Positions 8,799 to 18,900 of a DNA stretch of 64,000 nucleotides are shown piece by piece. Each line of letters starts with the position of its first letter. Positions within the stretch are counted from its first letter, which is position 1. Source of the DNA: an uncultured Clostridium sp. (GTDB taxonomy: Bacteria > Bacillota > Clostridia > TANB77 > CAG-508); the NCBI GenBank assembly GCA_948469315.1, contig CAOKLQ010000005.1, forward strand, positions 62,001 to 126,000. Reading direction: 5' to 3'. Made by a program: the position numbers and the translations under genes. The notes below the pieces were generated by a model, which worked only from the letters and a program-made list of their open reading frames with translations, had not been told where the DNA came from and searched no databases.

Positions 8799-8894
8799 GC
8801 CAATGGGGACGGAGATTTTTGGCAATCTTTTTTAGTAATAATATTTAAAGTTTATCTTATTAAAAGATTGCCAAAAATCTCCGTCTCCATTGGC
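8799..8894. repeat. Long perfect-arm hairpin between ctsR and mcsA
   Basis: Two 33-base arms, beginning GCCAATGGGGACGG, pair with a single G-T mismatch around a 30-base AT-rich loop. It sits inside an operon, so it may attenuate transcription or protect a message end. The GGGGACGG motif recalls the other GTCCCC elements in the window. Confidence 0.8.
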
Positions 8895-8904
8895 AACCTT
8901 ATTT

Positions 8905-9358
8905 TCAGTCTTCTACTAGATTTAACAGCATATTTTTAAAAATGTTTGCACGTATTGTTTCTTTGTCTCCTTTTGCAGGTGCAAGTACATTGTCACTTGT
9001 TGCTACTTTTAAGAGTTTAGCTTCTAATTCATTTATAATTCCATATGATAAGAAATTGCTTATGAAAATATCTATTTCGTTTGATGATATTGTATTTCCT
9101 ATACTTGTTATTATGTGCATTAAATAATTGCTTTTTGTTATGTTTATTTTTTTTATCTTTATATGTCCTCCTCCACCGACGTTTACTTTCTACATAATAT
9201 CCTTGTGAAGGTTTAAATCTTGTTGAGATTACATAGTTTATTTGTGATGGTACACAATTAAAGTAATGCGCAAGTTCATTTCTTTGTATTTCTATAAATT
9301 CGTCATCTTCTTTTAGCATGTCTTTTATAAATTTTTCTATTACATCTGATATCCTCAT
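8905..9358 (-). CDS. ctsR: Class III stress gene repressor CtsR (read with a +1 shift at CGG)
   Basis: DNA-binding repressor of clp genes. The N-terminal winged-helix part (MRISDVIEKF through CVPSQINYVISTRF and GYYVESKR) and the C-terminal part (GGGGHIKI through KNMLLNLVED) are in different frames. They join if the C at 9178 of the in-frame CGG (9178-9176) is skipped: K-R-G-G-G-G-H, the glycine wing typical of CtsR. The total then fits 150 residues. I choose ATG 9358, after GAAGGTG, over GTG 9367. The gene heads the mcsA-mcsB-clpC operon and has a CtsR box upstream, so it should repress itself. Without the shift the wing and dimer domain would be lost. Confidence 0.9.
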
Positions 9359-9374
9359 ATATTTCACCTTCTTT

Positions 9375-9397
9375 TTTGACTTTGACTTTCTTTGACT
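9375..9397 (-). promoter_or_regulatory. CtsR operator
   Basis: The minus strand reads AGTCAAAGAAAGTCAAA (9397-9381), a perfect match to the known CtsR box of two heptads separated by three bases, followed by another GTCAAA at 9380-9375. It sits just upstream of the ctsR ribosome binding site, showing autoregulation of the operon. Confidence 0.9.
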
Positions 9398-9589
9398 TTT
9401 ATTATATTTTTTTAGGCGACATATTGTCGTCTATGTATTATATTTTATGATGCATTTGTTTGCAGGTTGGTCTTTGGCCAACTCCTACATTTCTTATTAT
9501 AATTTGATTTTTTTATTATTTCAAATTTAATTTATATAAAATATCTTTGTTTTATCATTAATTTTGTTGTTCATTCTCTTATTTCTTTA

Positions 9590-10165
9590 TTATTTCTTAC
9601 TTTTTCTTTCTTTTTTATTAAATTTATTTAGTACCTTGCCTACCATATGAACAATTGGCGTTGCCTCTTTATTTGCAATTTCTTTGCCAATTGCTTTTCC
9701 TCCAACAGTCATTGCTGCAACTAATGCACTTATTATAAATTGAATATCAAATGTTATTTGAAAGTTTTGAGTAATTTTTATTGAAATTAGTGCACTTATT
9801 GCTCCACTTAGTACTCCACAAATATCTCCTATAACATCTGCACAAAAATTTGCCACTTTTGATGCATTTTTTATAAGATGTATTGATTGTTTAGAACCTT
9901 CTACTTTTTTTGTAGCTTTTGCATGGAATTCTTCTTCATTTGCAACAGTTACTGCAACTCCAATAATATCAAATATTATTCCTACAAAAATTACTAGTAT
10001 TAATATTAGTGTTGCAGGAATTATATCTAATCCATTTAATGCATTTGTTGATATAAAAGAAAATGTTATTGATAGTATAAATGTTGTTATAAATACTGTT
10101 ATGAACCACTTAAGACCTGAACTTTCTCTATTATCTTTTTTATTATTTTGCTTTTCTATTTTAAT
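9590..10165 (-). CDS. oapA: OLE-associated membrane protein OapA-like, with ATT start
   Basis: A membrane protein of about 191 residues with about four hydrophobic segments. Polar motifs FDIIGVAVTVA and DVIGDICGVLSG flank a soluble loop; such proteins are often annotated as CorB-like. It lies directly downstream of the OLE RNA, the arrangement known for OapA, which binds OLE RNA at the membrane. No ATG, GTG or TTG begins the frame: GAAAGGA is followed after four bases by ATT (10165), with ATA two codons on. The first standard start is a GTG at 9856, which would remove the first two membrane segments. A non-standard start is therefore inferred. Confidence 0.75.
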   Translation of the reverse strand: MKIEKQNNKKDNRESSGLKWFITVFITTFILSITFSFISTNALNGLDIIPATLILILVIFVGIIFDIIGVAVTVANEEEFHAKATKKVEGSKQSIHLIKNASKVANFCADVIGDICGVLSGAISALISIKITQNFQITFDIQFIISALVAAMTVGGKAIGKEIANKEATPIVHMVGKVLNKFNKKERKSKK

Positions 10166-10194
10166 TCAATCCTTTCTAAATATAACTAATCTAT

Positions 10195-10802
10195 TTTCTA
10201 TTTAAATATTATAATTTATAGATGGTAAAAAGCTAAGTAAATTTTACGGTTTAGGTCTAGTTGAATTTCTCTATTTTCTACTAACCATTACTGTTTAGCC
10301 GTTTCCATTTAAAGAAAATATTCACATAAAAAAAACTAAAGTGAACACCAGATCACCACTTAAATCCGTACCTTAATCCTTAGCTTTCCTAGTGCTTCAA
10401 TAGCACTAACAGTCTAGAAGTTTTCCTTAACACACTATTTTTTCTATTACTAGTCTCTTTTGCAAAAGCAATTTCATGATTAGAACTTATAAAATTTGGC
10501 CAAATTCTACAATTTCTTGTAAAGCAATCCCAGTACTTTCACTCAAGACAGGCTACACTATGTATTTTGTGTCTTGGCACTCAACATAGGTTTAACTTAA
10601 ATGTATATATAAAAAATTTAAGCCTCCGCGAAACGAGGGAATCATATATATGCCATTATATACTACCCTAGCTCCTTTACTCCCTGGACGCACACAAAAC
10701 TGGCATTTCGCGCACAAACAAGAAACTTCAACGATGTGCCCTTTAGTGGATTTTTAGCCCCACCCTCGTAATAGCTAGTATGACTAGAATAATGCACCAT
10801 CG
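10195..10802 (-). ncRNA. OLE RNA (ornate, large, extremophilic RNA)
   Basis: About 600 nt with no ORF but high sequence complexity and more G and C than the surroundings, the look of a structured RNA. It has its own promoter (10809-10836), begins near CGCGATGGTGCATTATTC and reads into the OapA-like gene. Size, absence of coding capacity and position immediately upstream of oapA all match OLE RNA. RNase P RNA and tmRNA signature strings were looked for and not found. The 3' end is approximate. The identification rests on gene context and size; a covariance search was not possible. Confidence 0.75.
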
Positions 10803-10808
10803 CGAAAT

Positions 10809-10836
10809 ATTATAACATATTTTTTATAAAAATCAA
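10809..10836 (-). promoter_or_regulatory. Promoter of the OLE RNA
   Basis: On the minus strand TTGATT (10836-10831) and TATAAT (10814-10809) are 16 bases apart, placing the start near 10802. Confidence 0.75.
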
Positions 10837-10934
10837 TTAAATATATAGGTTTTTTATAGCTCTTTAATAGAATATTTTTTATAAATTCTGTGAAAACTAC
10901 TTATAATAGCTTTTTATGGAGGTTTTAACTTAAT

Positions 10935-11624
10935 ATGGAGATTTTAAAAATTATTCTTTTATCTTCTAGTTCTTTAATTATTCTTTTTGTCCTTACAAAA
11001 CTTATGGGAAACAAAGAAATTTCTCAACTTAGTATGTTTGACTATATTATTGGTATTACTATTGGTTCTATTGCAGCTGAAATGGCTACTGCTTTAGAGT
11101 CCGATTTTACCCAGCCTTTAGTCGCTATGATTGTTTATGCTTTAATTACTGTTATTATTTCTTTTATTAATTCTAAATCTTTAAAAGTGCGTAAGGTTAT
11201 TACTGGAGATGCTTTAATTCTTTATAATAATGGCAGATTATATAGAAATAATTTTAAAAAAGCTAAACTTGATTTAAGTGAATTTTTAATGCTTTGTAGA
11301 ACTAGTGGATATTTTAAATTAAGTGATTTAGAAACTGTTTTATTAGAGCCAAACGGTAAACTAAGTTTTCTTCCTGTTTCTAATAAAAGACCAGTTACTC
11401 CTACAGATTTAAATTTAGATTTTCCTAATGAAAAATTAACTATTAATGTAATTATGGATGGAAAGCTTTTAAGACCTAATTTATTACAAACTGGAAATGA
11501 TGAAATTTGGCTACAAAAACAACTTAATTCTCAAGGATTTAATGATATTAATAAAATCTTTCTTGCAACATGTGACTGCGATAATAATTTAAATGTATTT
11601 AAAAAATATAATATAAATTCATAA
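10935..11624 (+). CDS. YetF-like DUF421 membrane protein
   Basis: 229 residues. Three hydrophobic segments in the first 90 residues, with MFDYIIGITIGSIAAEMA typical of the YetF/DUF421 family, are followed by a cytoplasmic domain carrying GDALILYNNGRLYRNNFKKA and a second domain ending CDCDNNLNVFKKYNINS. Members are found in spore formers but their biochemical role is not well established. It is transcribed divergently from the OLE RNA and ends at a hairpin shared with the convergent thioesterase gene. Confidence 0.85.
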   Translation: MEILKIILLSSSSLIILFVLTKLMGNKEISQLSMFDYIIGITIGSIAAEMATALESDFTQPLVAMIVYALITVIISFINSKSLKVRKVITGDALILYNNGRLYRNNFKKAKLDLSEFLMLCRTSGYFKLSDLETVLLEPNGKLSFLPVSNKRPVTPTDLNLDFPNEKLTINVIMDGKLLRPNLLQTGNDEIWLQKQLNSQGFNDINKIFLATCDCDNNLNVFKKYNINS

Positions 11625-11627
11625 TAT

Positions 11628-11653
11628 TATGGACGCAGCATTCTGCGTCCATA
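11628..11653. terminator. Hairpin terminator between convergent genes
   Basis: TATGGACGCAG, a four-base loop and CTGCGTCCATA form a perfect 11-bp stem between the YetF-like gene and the thioesterase gene; T runs are weak. Confidence 0.6.
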
Positions 11654-11677
11654 CAATCTTTGTAATCATATTATTAT

Positions 11678-12400
11678 TTATTTCAGCTTTACTACTGCGT
11701 GAATAGTCTCTTCATTTGTATTTTTTATTACTATTATATGTTCATCCTCTATTTTAGAATAACAGCATTTTACTTCTTCCCCATATTTTATTTCTTTTTT
11801 ATATATTATTTCTATATTATTTAATTCTTCTGAATAATATAATTCTTCTGGCAAAGCCTCATATGCTATGTCTATATAGCTTGTATTGTGTACATGTTTG
11901 TTTACATCTATTATACTTCTACTTATTTTATAATCACATTTGTTTATATAATTTTCTGGATCGACTATTTTATATCTTGGTTCTTCTTCTAGAGCTTGCT
12001 TATCTTCTTTTTTGTATGGTCCTACAATTTTATCTGTTAATGTTGTTATAGTTTTATTTTCTATATCTAATATCACCCATTTTGATGTTCCTTTTACTAT
12101 TAATTCATTTGCCTCATTATATACTTCATAATCTCTGTATGCATAAAATTTATTTGTTTTTCTTGACCATGTTTTTATTGTTAGCCACTCTCCATATTCA
12201 GGTCTTTTTATTATTTTAATTTTCCAGCCTAATATTACCCAAGAAAGTCCAGTTTCTTTTATATTATTTACTCCATATCCTGCAATATCTGAATGAATGC
12301 CTCCTGCATCTTCTAAAAATCCTAATAAACTCTTATTCTTTAATTTATTTCCTATTCCTATATCTCTTAAACCTATATGGCATTTATGCTCTATAAACAT
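11678..12400 (-). CDS. Acyl-ACP thioesterase
   Basis: 240 residues with two hot-dog folds of the FatA/FatB-like bacterial family, which release fatty acids from acyl carrier protein. Recognisable points are LLGFLEDAGGIHSD near residue 27, GLSWVILGWKI, and in the second half IDVNKHVHNTSYIDIAYE, where Asn and His of the active site lie. The ATG follows AAAGGGG. It lies two bases after the membrane protein gene upstream, so the two are probably cotranscribed. Confidence 0.88.
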   Translation of the reverse strand: MFIEHKCHIGLRDIGIGNKLKNKSLLGFLEDAGGIHSDIAGYGVNNIKETGLSWVILGWKIKIIKRPEYGEWLTIKTWSRKTNKFYAYRDYEVYNEANELIVKGTSKWVILDIENKTITTLTDKIVGPYKKEDKQALEEEPRYKIVDPENYINKCDYKISRSIIDVNKHVHNTSYIDIAYEALPEELYYSEELNNIEIIYKKEIKYGEEVKCCYSKIEDEHIIVIKNTNEETIHAVVKLK

Positions 12401-12402
12401 CT

Positions 12403-13215
12403 TTATTCCCCTTTACTCTTTTTTAAGTTTTTAATATTTTGTTTTGTTTCTTCTATACTTTCTTTTATACTATCCTTCTTTTCAGCAATACTATCTTTTA
12501 TCTCATCTTTGGTATTGTTTACAGTCCTTTTAAGTTCTTGTGTACTTTCTTTTATTTTATCTTTAATTGCAATAAGTTTTGGGTAAGCATTTATTAGACG
12601 TCTGTTAAATATTGACTTTCCAAGTAATATCTCTCTTACTTTTTTTGTAATTTCTTCTGTGTTGTCTTGTCTGTTTTCTTTATTTACTTCGCTTGTAGTT
12701 TTTCTTAAATTAGTTACTACTCCTAAAGATATACAAATATCAATAATATATATTAATAGTAATGCTATTACAATTATATGTAATGCTAAAGTTGGTATCT
12801 TTTCAAGCTGCATTAAAAAAAATGGATTTGCAATATATACTATAAAACAGCCAAGTAATCCAAATGGAATTATTGTATCTAAACATACTCTTCCATTTAT
12901 ATTAAATTTTTTTTTGCTATAATCCCACCATCTAGCTTTAAAAAACTTTTCCATAAAATAGCTTGTACCATATTCAAGTACACCACAAACTAATATAGAC
13001 ATTATAAATAATATAATAACATTATATGTAAAATTTTTTAACAATAATGTTATTAATATTGCTCCAACTCCATATATTGAACAACATGGTCCTATTAAAA
13101 AACCTCTATTTACAAATCTTTTTAGTTCTATAAGCTTTCCTATAACTTCCATTGTCCAGCCGATGGCACTATATATAATAAATAATAAAAAATATATTTG
13201 TATTGTGTATAGCAT
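12403..13215 (-). CDS. Membrane protein of the CmpB-like ABC permease family (PF06541 type)
   Basis: 270 residues. Four or five hydrophobic segments cover about residues 5-165, with IGWTMEVIGKLIELKRFVNRG and GPCCSIYGVGA near the N-terminus and EYGTSYFMEKFFKARWWDY in the middle, features of proteins annotated as putative ABC transporter permeases. The last 80 residues are a highly charged helix rich in Lys and Glu, probably a coiled coil. No ATPase partner is adjacent, so transport is unproven. Confidence 0.75.
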   Translation of the reverse strand: MLYTIQIYFLLFIIYSAIGWTMEVIGKLIELKRFVNRGFLIGPCCSIYGVGAILITLLLKNFTYNVIILFIMSILVCGVLEYGTSYFMEKFFKARWWDYSKKKFNINGRVCLDTIIPFGLLGCFIVYIANPFFLMQLEKIPTLALHIIVIALLLIYIIDICISLGVVTNLRKTTSEVNKENRQDNTEEITKKVREILLGKSIFNRRLINAYPKLIAIKDKIKESTQELKRTVNNTKDEIKDSIAEKKDSIKESIEETKQNIKNLKKSKGE

Positions 13216-13250
13216 TTATATTCTCCTTTATAATTTATAATTGTATATAA

Positions 13251-13274
13251 ATAGGCGCATATTCTGCGCCCTAT
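13251..13274 (-). terminator. Hairpin terminator after the coiled-coil gene
   Basis: ATAGGCGCA and TGCGCCCTAT pair with one bulge around a five-base loop, seven bases after the stop codon. Confidence 0.55.
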
Positions 13275-13281
13275 ATTTATT

Positions 13282-14877
13282 TTATTCTTGTACATCAAAA
13301 TCAAATAATATTTGATTTTTTCTTGGTGCTGTATTTCTTATTTGCTTACTTATTTCTTCTTGAGTTTTTAGCTTATTTATCGCCTCTTGTAAGTATGTTT
13401 GTTTTTCATCATATATCATATTACTTTGTGCTGATTGTTTTATTTGTGTATTTGTATTTTGTATTTTATTGTATATATTTGAAGGTTTATTTTGATTGTT
13501 TTGGAATGTTACTACATTATAATTTTGAGTAGGCATAGTATTTGTTTTTTTCATTGTTTGAATTCTTCCTTGTAACATCTTATTTTCTAGTATTTGTTCA
13601 TGTACTTTTATATTTCTTTCAAATGCTTTTAATTTTTGTTCAAAAAGTTTTTCATATTTATTTTGTATAAATTTTATTTGTCTATCTATAATTTTTCCTA
13701 CATCTTCTGTTAATGTTTCTATTCCACTTTTATTAAGCTTATCTTCTAAACCTGCAACTATTGAAAGTACTGCTTGCATTTGCTGCATAACATCATTATT
13801 ATTTATTTGCATTTGGTCATTTGCTTGTTTTATTTGACTAATACAGTTTTCTATATCTTGTATTCTACTAATTGTTTCTTCATAATTTAGATCTTGCATA
13901 TTTTCTTTTATTTGGTTTTGGAAATAATATTCTGCTTGTTCTAATTTTCTTTGATTTTCTCTAATATCTATATCTATTTCATTTTGCATTTGGCTTAATT
14001 GTGTTTCTAAATTATCCTTTGTATAGTGTAATTCTTCTAGTTTGTTTTGTATACTTTCATTTAATTGTTCTATTAATTTATTACTTTCTTCATTATTTAC
14101 AGTTATTAATTGTTCTATACTTTTTATATCATCTTTTAAACATTCAATTGTACTTTCATAATCTGCTTTTTCTACCTTACTATTAATATCTGTTTCTAGA
14201 TCTGTTTGTATTTTTTCTATTTTATTATTTATATCTTCTATTTTAGTGCTAACTAAGTCTTCTATTTCTTCTTTATTATCTTTTATATCTTGTATTGTTT
14301 TTTGTAGTCTTCCTATTGCAGTTCTGCTTCTTCCATCTTTTCCTATATCTTTTAATTCATCTCTGAAACTTTTAGCATATTCTTGTGTACTTTCATTTAG
14401 TTCTTTTGCTCTTTGCTCTATATAATCAATACTTTCATTTAATTCTTTTAATTTTGCATTTTTAAATTCTTCTTCTTCAAGAATTCTTTTATTAACATCT
14501 TGATAGAATTTTTCAATATCTTCTTTAATTATACTTTTGGTAGAATCCCTATCTTCTTCTAACTTTTTCTCATTTCTAAGTTCAAATTCATTTAGCTTTC
14601 CATCAATAAAATTTTCTAAATTATCAACTATTTCATTTATTTGGTTAGTATTCTTGTCGCGAATTTCATTTAAATTACACTTAATTTCTTCTATTTCTCT
14701 ATCATATCTACTATTTCCTAAATCTTCACCAAATCTTAATGAAAAACATTCTTGTATTTTATCTATTATTTGATTTATCTCTTCAATCTTAGAATTAAAT
14801 ACTTTTCTTTGATAATTATAGGTGTTCTCTAGTTCATTTCTTGTTATATATTCTTCAAAATTTCGCTTTTGTTTCAT
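13282..14877 (-). CDS. Large coiled-coil protein, unknown function
   Basis: 531 residues, almost wholly predicted helix: long runs of heptad-like Glu, Lys, Ile, Leu and Gln from about residue 15 to 440, then a Gln/Asn-rich linker (about 445-495) and a short charged tail ending ILFDFDVQE. No membrane segment or signal peptide. The composition suggests an elongated cytoplasmic scaffold or filament. It has its own terminator and does not overlap neighbours. I recognise no family; coiled-coil similarity to SMC-like proteins would be superficial, since no ATPase motifs are present. Confidence 0.65.
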   Translation of the reverse strand: MKQKRNFEEYITRNELENTYNYQRKVFNSKIEEINQIIDKIQECFSLRFGEDLGNSRYDREIEEIKCNLNEIRDKNTNQINEIVDNLENFIDGKLNEFELRNEKKLEEDRDSTKSIIKEDIEKFYQDVNKRILEEEEFKNAKLKELNESIDYIEQRAKELNESTQEYAKSFRDELKDIGKDGRSRTAIGRLQKTIQDIKDNKEEIEDLVSTKIEDINNKIEKIQTDLETDINSKVEKADYESTIECLKDDIKSIEQLITVNNEESNKLIEQLNESIQNKLEELHYTKDNLETQLSQMQNEIDIDIRENQRKLEQAEYYFQNQIKENMQDLNYEETISRIQDIENCISQIKQANDQMQINNNDVMQQMQAVLSIVAGLEDKLNKSGIETLTEDVGKIIDRQIKFIQNKYEKLFEQKLKAFERNIKVHEQILENKMLQGRIQTMKKTNTMPTQNYNVVTFQNNQNKPSNIYNKIQNTNTQIKQSAQSNMIYDEKQTYLQEAINKLKTQEEISKQIRNTAPRKNQILFDFDVQE

Positions 14878-14988
14878 ATTATATCTCCATTTTATTTTTT
14901 CTCCAAATTATTATTTATATTATAATGTTAATTTATTTTTTTGTAAATATTTTTTATATATTTATTTAAGTTTTTTCTTGTATAATAA

Positions 14989-15024
14989 AAAAGTATTACA
15001 TAAATATGAAAATGTAATACTTTT
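14989..15024 (-). terminator. Intrinsic terminator after rubredoxin
   Basis: AAAAGTATTACAT and ATGTAATACTTTT form a perfect 13-bp stem followed by a T run on the minus strand. Confidence 0.85.
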
Positions 15025-15034
15025 ATTTTTATTA

Positions 15035-15169
15035 TTAGGCCTTTTCAAACATATCTTTTCCAACACCACATAATGGACATACCCAATCTTCTGGTAAATC
15101 TTCAAATTTAATGCCTTCTGCTTCTTCATCATATATATAGCCACATGCTATACATTTATATTTTTGCAT
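15035..15169 (-). CDS. Rubredoxin
   Basis: A 44-residue electron carrier. [16 protein letters not shown] and [15 protein letters not shown] provide the two CXXC pairs that hold a single iron. Too short for many ORF filters. The ATG follows AGGAGG. It lies 33 bases downstream of rubrerythrin and shares its terminator, so electrons from rubredoxin probably serve peroxide reduction by rubrerythrin. Confidence 0.95.
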   Translation of the reverse strand: MQKYKCIACGYIYDEEAEGIKFEDLPEDWVCPLCGVGKDMFEKA

Positions 15170-15202
15170 AATTTTACCTCCTGTATAATTTATAGAATTT
15201 TA

Positions 15203-15742
15203 TTAATAATTGTCTGCTTTAATTTCGAAATATCCTTGTGGATGATTACATACAGGACATACATCTGGAGCTGATTTTCCTATTACTATATGTCCACAGT
15301 TTCTACATTTCCATATTTTATCTCCATCTTTACTAAATACTAATCCATTCACAACATTTTCTAATAACTTATTATATCTTTGTTCATGTTCTTTTTCTAT
15401 TTTACCTACTGCCTCAAATAAATAAGCAATATGGTCAAAACCTTCTTCTTTGGCTTCTTTTGCCATTCTTTCATACATATTTGTCCATTCAAAATTTTCT
15501 CCACCTGCTGCATCTTTTAAATTTTCTACTGTTGATGGAACTTCTCCATCATGTAGTAATTTAAACCATAATTTTGCATGTTCCTTTTCATTATTGGCTG
15601 TTTCTAAAAATATTTCAGCAATTTGCTCATAACCATCTTTTTTAGCTTTACTTGCATAATATGTATATTTATTTCTTGCCTGAGATTCTCCTGCAAATGC
15701 CTCCATTAAATTTTTCTCTGTTTTTGTTCCTTTTAATTCCAT
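15203..15742 (-). CDS. Rubrerythrin
   Basis: 179 residues. A ferritin-like domain with EAFAGESQARNKY, ETANNEKEHAK and a second ExxH (GKIEKEHEQRY) holds the di-iron peroxidase site; the C-terminal rubredoxin-like domain has CRNCGHIV and CPVCNHPQGYF. It reduces hydrogen peroxide in anaerobes. ATG at 15742 follows AGGAGG by seven bases, so it is preferred to the upstream TTG at 15766. Cotranscribed with rubredoxin. Confidence 0.95.
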   Translation of the reverse strand: MELKGTKTEKNLMEAFAGESQARNKYTYYASKAKKDGYEQIAEIFLETANNEKEHAKLWFKLLHDGEVPSTVENLKDAAGGENFEWTNMYERMAKEAKEEGFDHIAYLFEAVGKIEKEHEQRYNKLLENVVNGLVFSKDGDKIWKCRNCGHIVIGKSAPDVCPVCNHPQGYFEIKADNY

Positions 15743-15918
15743 ATTTAAACCTCCTATATTTTTCAATTCTATAGTTAAAAACGCATTTGTCTCTAACTTT
15801 TTACTTCTAAAGTATTATACCATAAATTTTTGAAAAAACAAGATAGAAATGATTTTTTATCCTAATATATTTAAACTATTATTGTTTCTTTTATACTTAA
15901 TAAATATGGCTCTAAAAC

Positions 15919-18900
15919 ATTTACATTCTACTATACTTAAATTATTACAGTCAAATGGCTGAAGAATTTACAGCATCATCTCAATTTACATTCTACTATA
16001 CTTAAATTACTACCAATATATCCTGTGTCCATATTATCGTCATCATCCGAATTTACATTCTACTATACTTAAATTACTACATACGCTCGAAAAGTTGTAA
16101 ATCGAGAAGTAGTAGCATTTACATTCTACTATACTTAAATTACTACAAAATCCGTTTATATCTCTGTCAGTAAACATTCCACTATTTACATTCTACTATA
16201 CTTAAATTACTACTATCTTGTAATTGATTTAAATTTGTATCGTTTAAGTAATTTACATTCTACTATACTTAAATTACTACTTACAGCAACTATACCTAAA
16301 ATAATCAAAGTAATATTTACATTCTACTATACTTAAATTACTACTGTAAGACCTTTATAGTCTCCTAACTCGACGTTCCATTTACATTCTACTATACTTA
16401 AATTACTACTTAATTCTCCAAGTCGTAATTTTCCATTAAAAAGATTTACATTCTACTATACTTAAATTACTACGGACAAGATTATAAAATATATAAAGAT
16501 GCAGGTTATTCATTTACATTCTACTATACTTAAATTACTACCTAAAGATAAGTAGCAATACTTATCTATTTTTATAATTTACATTCTACTATACTTAAAT
16601 TACTACGTAACCTAGTGGCTCATAAAAATTAAAAACATTTGCATTTACATTCTACTATACTTAAATTACTACCCAACTCATATTAAGTTTCAACATTCCT
16701 ACAGCAACATTTACATTCTACTATACTTAAATTACTACGTATCTGAGCCAAGTTGTAATTTATCACCAAAAATAAAATTTACATTCTACTATACTTAAAT
16801 TACTACTTATCTTACATTAGACCCCACTACCAATCCGTGTAGTATTTACATTCTACTATACTTAAATTACTACCTGCAATTTTTGCAATTCTTGCTGCGT
16901 CAGTTTCATTTACATTCTACTATACTTAAATTACTACTTCAAAAACTCTAACTAGTCTACCAACTAGTTTAGAATTTACATTCTACTATACTTAAATTAC
17001 TACTTTTAAACATTATGTAAAATCTACTATGAACGAAATTAATTTACATTCTACTATACTTAAATTACTACGGATTTATATAAATATCTTGACCGATTGC
17101 ACCAAGATTTACATTCTACTATACTTAAATTACTACATAAAGGTCTGGATTTGTCGCACCGTGTCCCACTTTGATTTACATTCTACTATACTTAAATTAC
17201 TACCAAGATTTTTTAAATGCGTCTAATTCATTATTGGAAAAATTTACATTCTACTATACTTAAATTACTACAAGGAAGTTTTAGCTTTCCTTCCTTAAAT
17301 TTTTTAAAATTTACATTCTACTATACTTAAATTACTACTTCTTTTACTCATTGATGAAAAACAACGTTTAATGAATTTACATTCTACTATACTTAAATTA
17401 CTACATGATAATGTAAATAATTACAAAAAAATAGTAGTTATATTTACATTCTACTATACTTAAATTACTACAAAATTTCACACATTAATTGAACTGTATC
17501 AACATCATTTACATTCTACTATACTTAAATTACTACGACAAGCTATAAGAGATGAAATAAATAAATTACAGGATTTACATTCTACTATACTTAAATTACT
17601 ACTTTAACTGCTGTATTACATAAACACCATTTTAGGACATTTACATTCTACTATACTTAAATTACTACAGTGTAGCTATGCAAGACAAAGAAATAATAGA
17701 ACTTATTTACATTCTACTATACTTAAATTACTACTCTGCCATCTTTTACTTTTATATTTCTTTGCTATTTCATTTACATTCTACTATACTTAAATTACTA
17801 CTTATTAGTCATAGTATTAATCATTTGAGTTATATCTAATTTACATTCTACTATACTTAAATTACTACTTATTTTTGCAATACAATATATTTTGCATCAA
17901 TTAAATTTACATTCTACTATACTTAAATTACTACCCATGAGTGCACACTAACTTTTCGTGTTCTGCATATTTACATTCTACTATACTTAAATTACTACTC
18001 TTCTATGTATTCTAATCTTCCTCTAATCCATTGTATTTACATTCTACTATACTTAAATTACTACTTTCTCTCCTGTCTTTATCACAGCATCTTTAAATTC
18101 ATTTACATTCTACTATACTTAAATTACTACCTATTGTTTTATTTTTATATTTCACAAGATTAAGATGATTTACATTCTACTATACTTAAATTACTACTGG
18201 ATTCTCTCCATATTTTTTAAATTCTTTATATAGATTTACATTCTACTATACTTAAATTACTACACTGATTGATTGTAAATTTTCTCCGTGGTCTACTATA
18301 ATTTACATTCTACTATACTTAAATTACTACTACCACAATATGTAGCCGATGATAAACCAACATATTATTTACATTCTACTATACTTAAATTACTACTCTA
18401 CTATCTTTTTTGCTAGTTTTTCTTTACTCCATATATTTACATTCTACTATACTTAAATTACTACTCTCTTCTTATCTGGTCTTGTAATTCTACTTCAGTT
18501 GGATTTACATTCTACTATACTTAAATTACTACTTACTGTATTAAAATTTAATAAATCTTTAATTGACTGATTTACATTCTACTATACTTAAATTACTACG
18601 AATTCCTGTTGGCTCTAACACTAACGCGTATGTTCTATTTACATTCTACTATACTTAAATTACTACCTTGTTACATTTTCAATGTCTTTATCTTCAAACT
18701 CATTTACATTCTACTATACTTAAATTACTACTCAAGCATAGCTTTATTAAAGTCTCCCAAATAGGTATTTACATTCTACTATACTTAAATTACTACTATT
18801 GTTCAGAAACTATTAAAAAGTATACACCGTTATTTACATTCTACTATACTTAAATTACTACTGCACTAAAACATTCATAAATTCATTCATAACTTGATTT

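Noticed and set aside
8905..9120. A separate 71-residue gene starting MHIITSIGNT
   Set aside because: It is the C-terminal half of CtsR, reached by the +1 shift at CGG 9178-9176; no ribosome binding site precedes it.
10195..10802. RNase P RNA or tmRNA
   Set aside because: The expected conserved strings (for RNase P GAGGAAAGTCC, for tmRNA a terminal GTTCGA loop with CCA and a tag ORF) were not found, and the oapA-like gene downstream points to OLE RNA.
13323..14186. Plus-strand hydrophobic ORFs opposite the coiled-coil gene and many other minus-strand genes
   Set aside because: They are antisense shadows: AT-rich coding sequence read backwards gives Leu/Phe/Tyr-rich strings without ribosome binding sites.
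17029..18853. ORFs inside the CRISPR array
   Set aside because: They consist of repeat and spacer sequence (HSTILKLL repeated) and have no ribosome binding sites.
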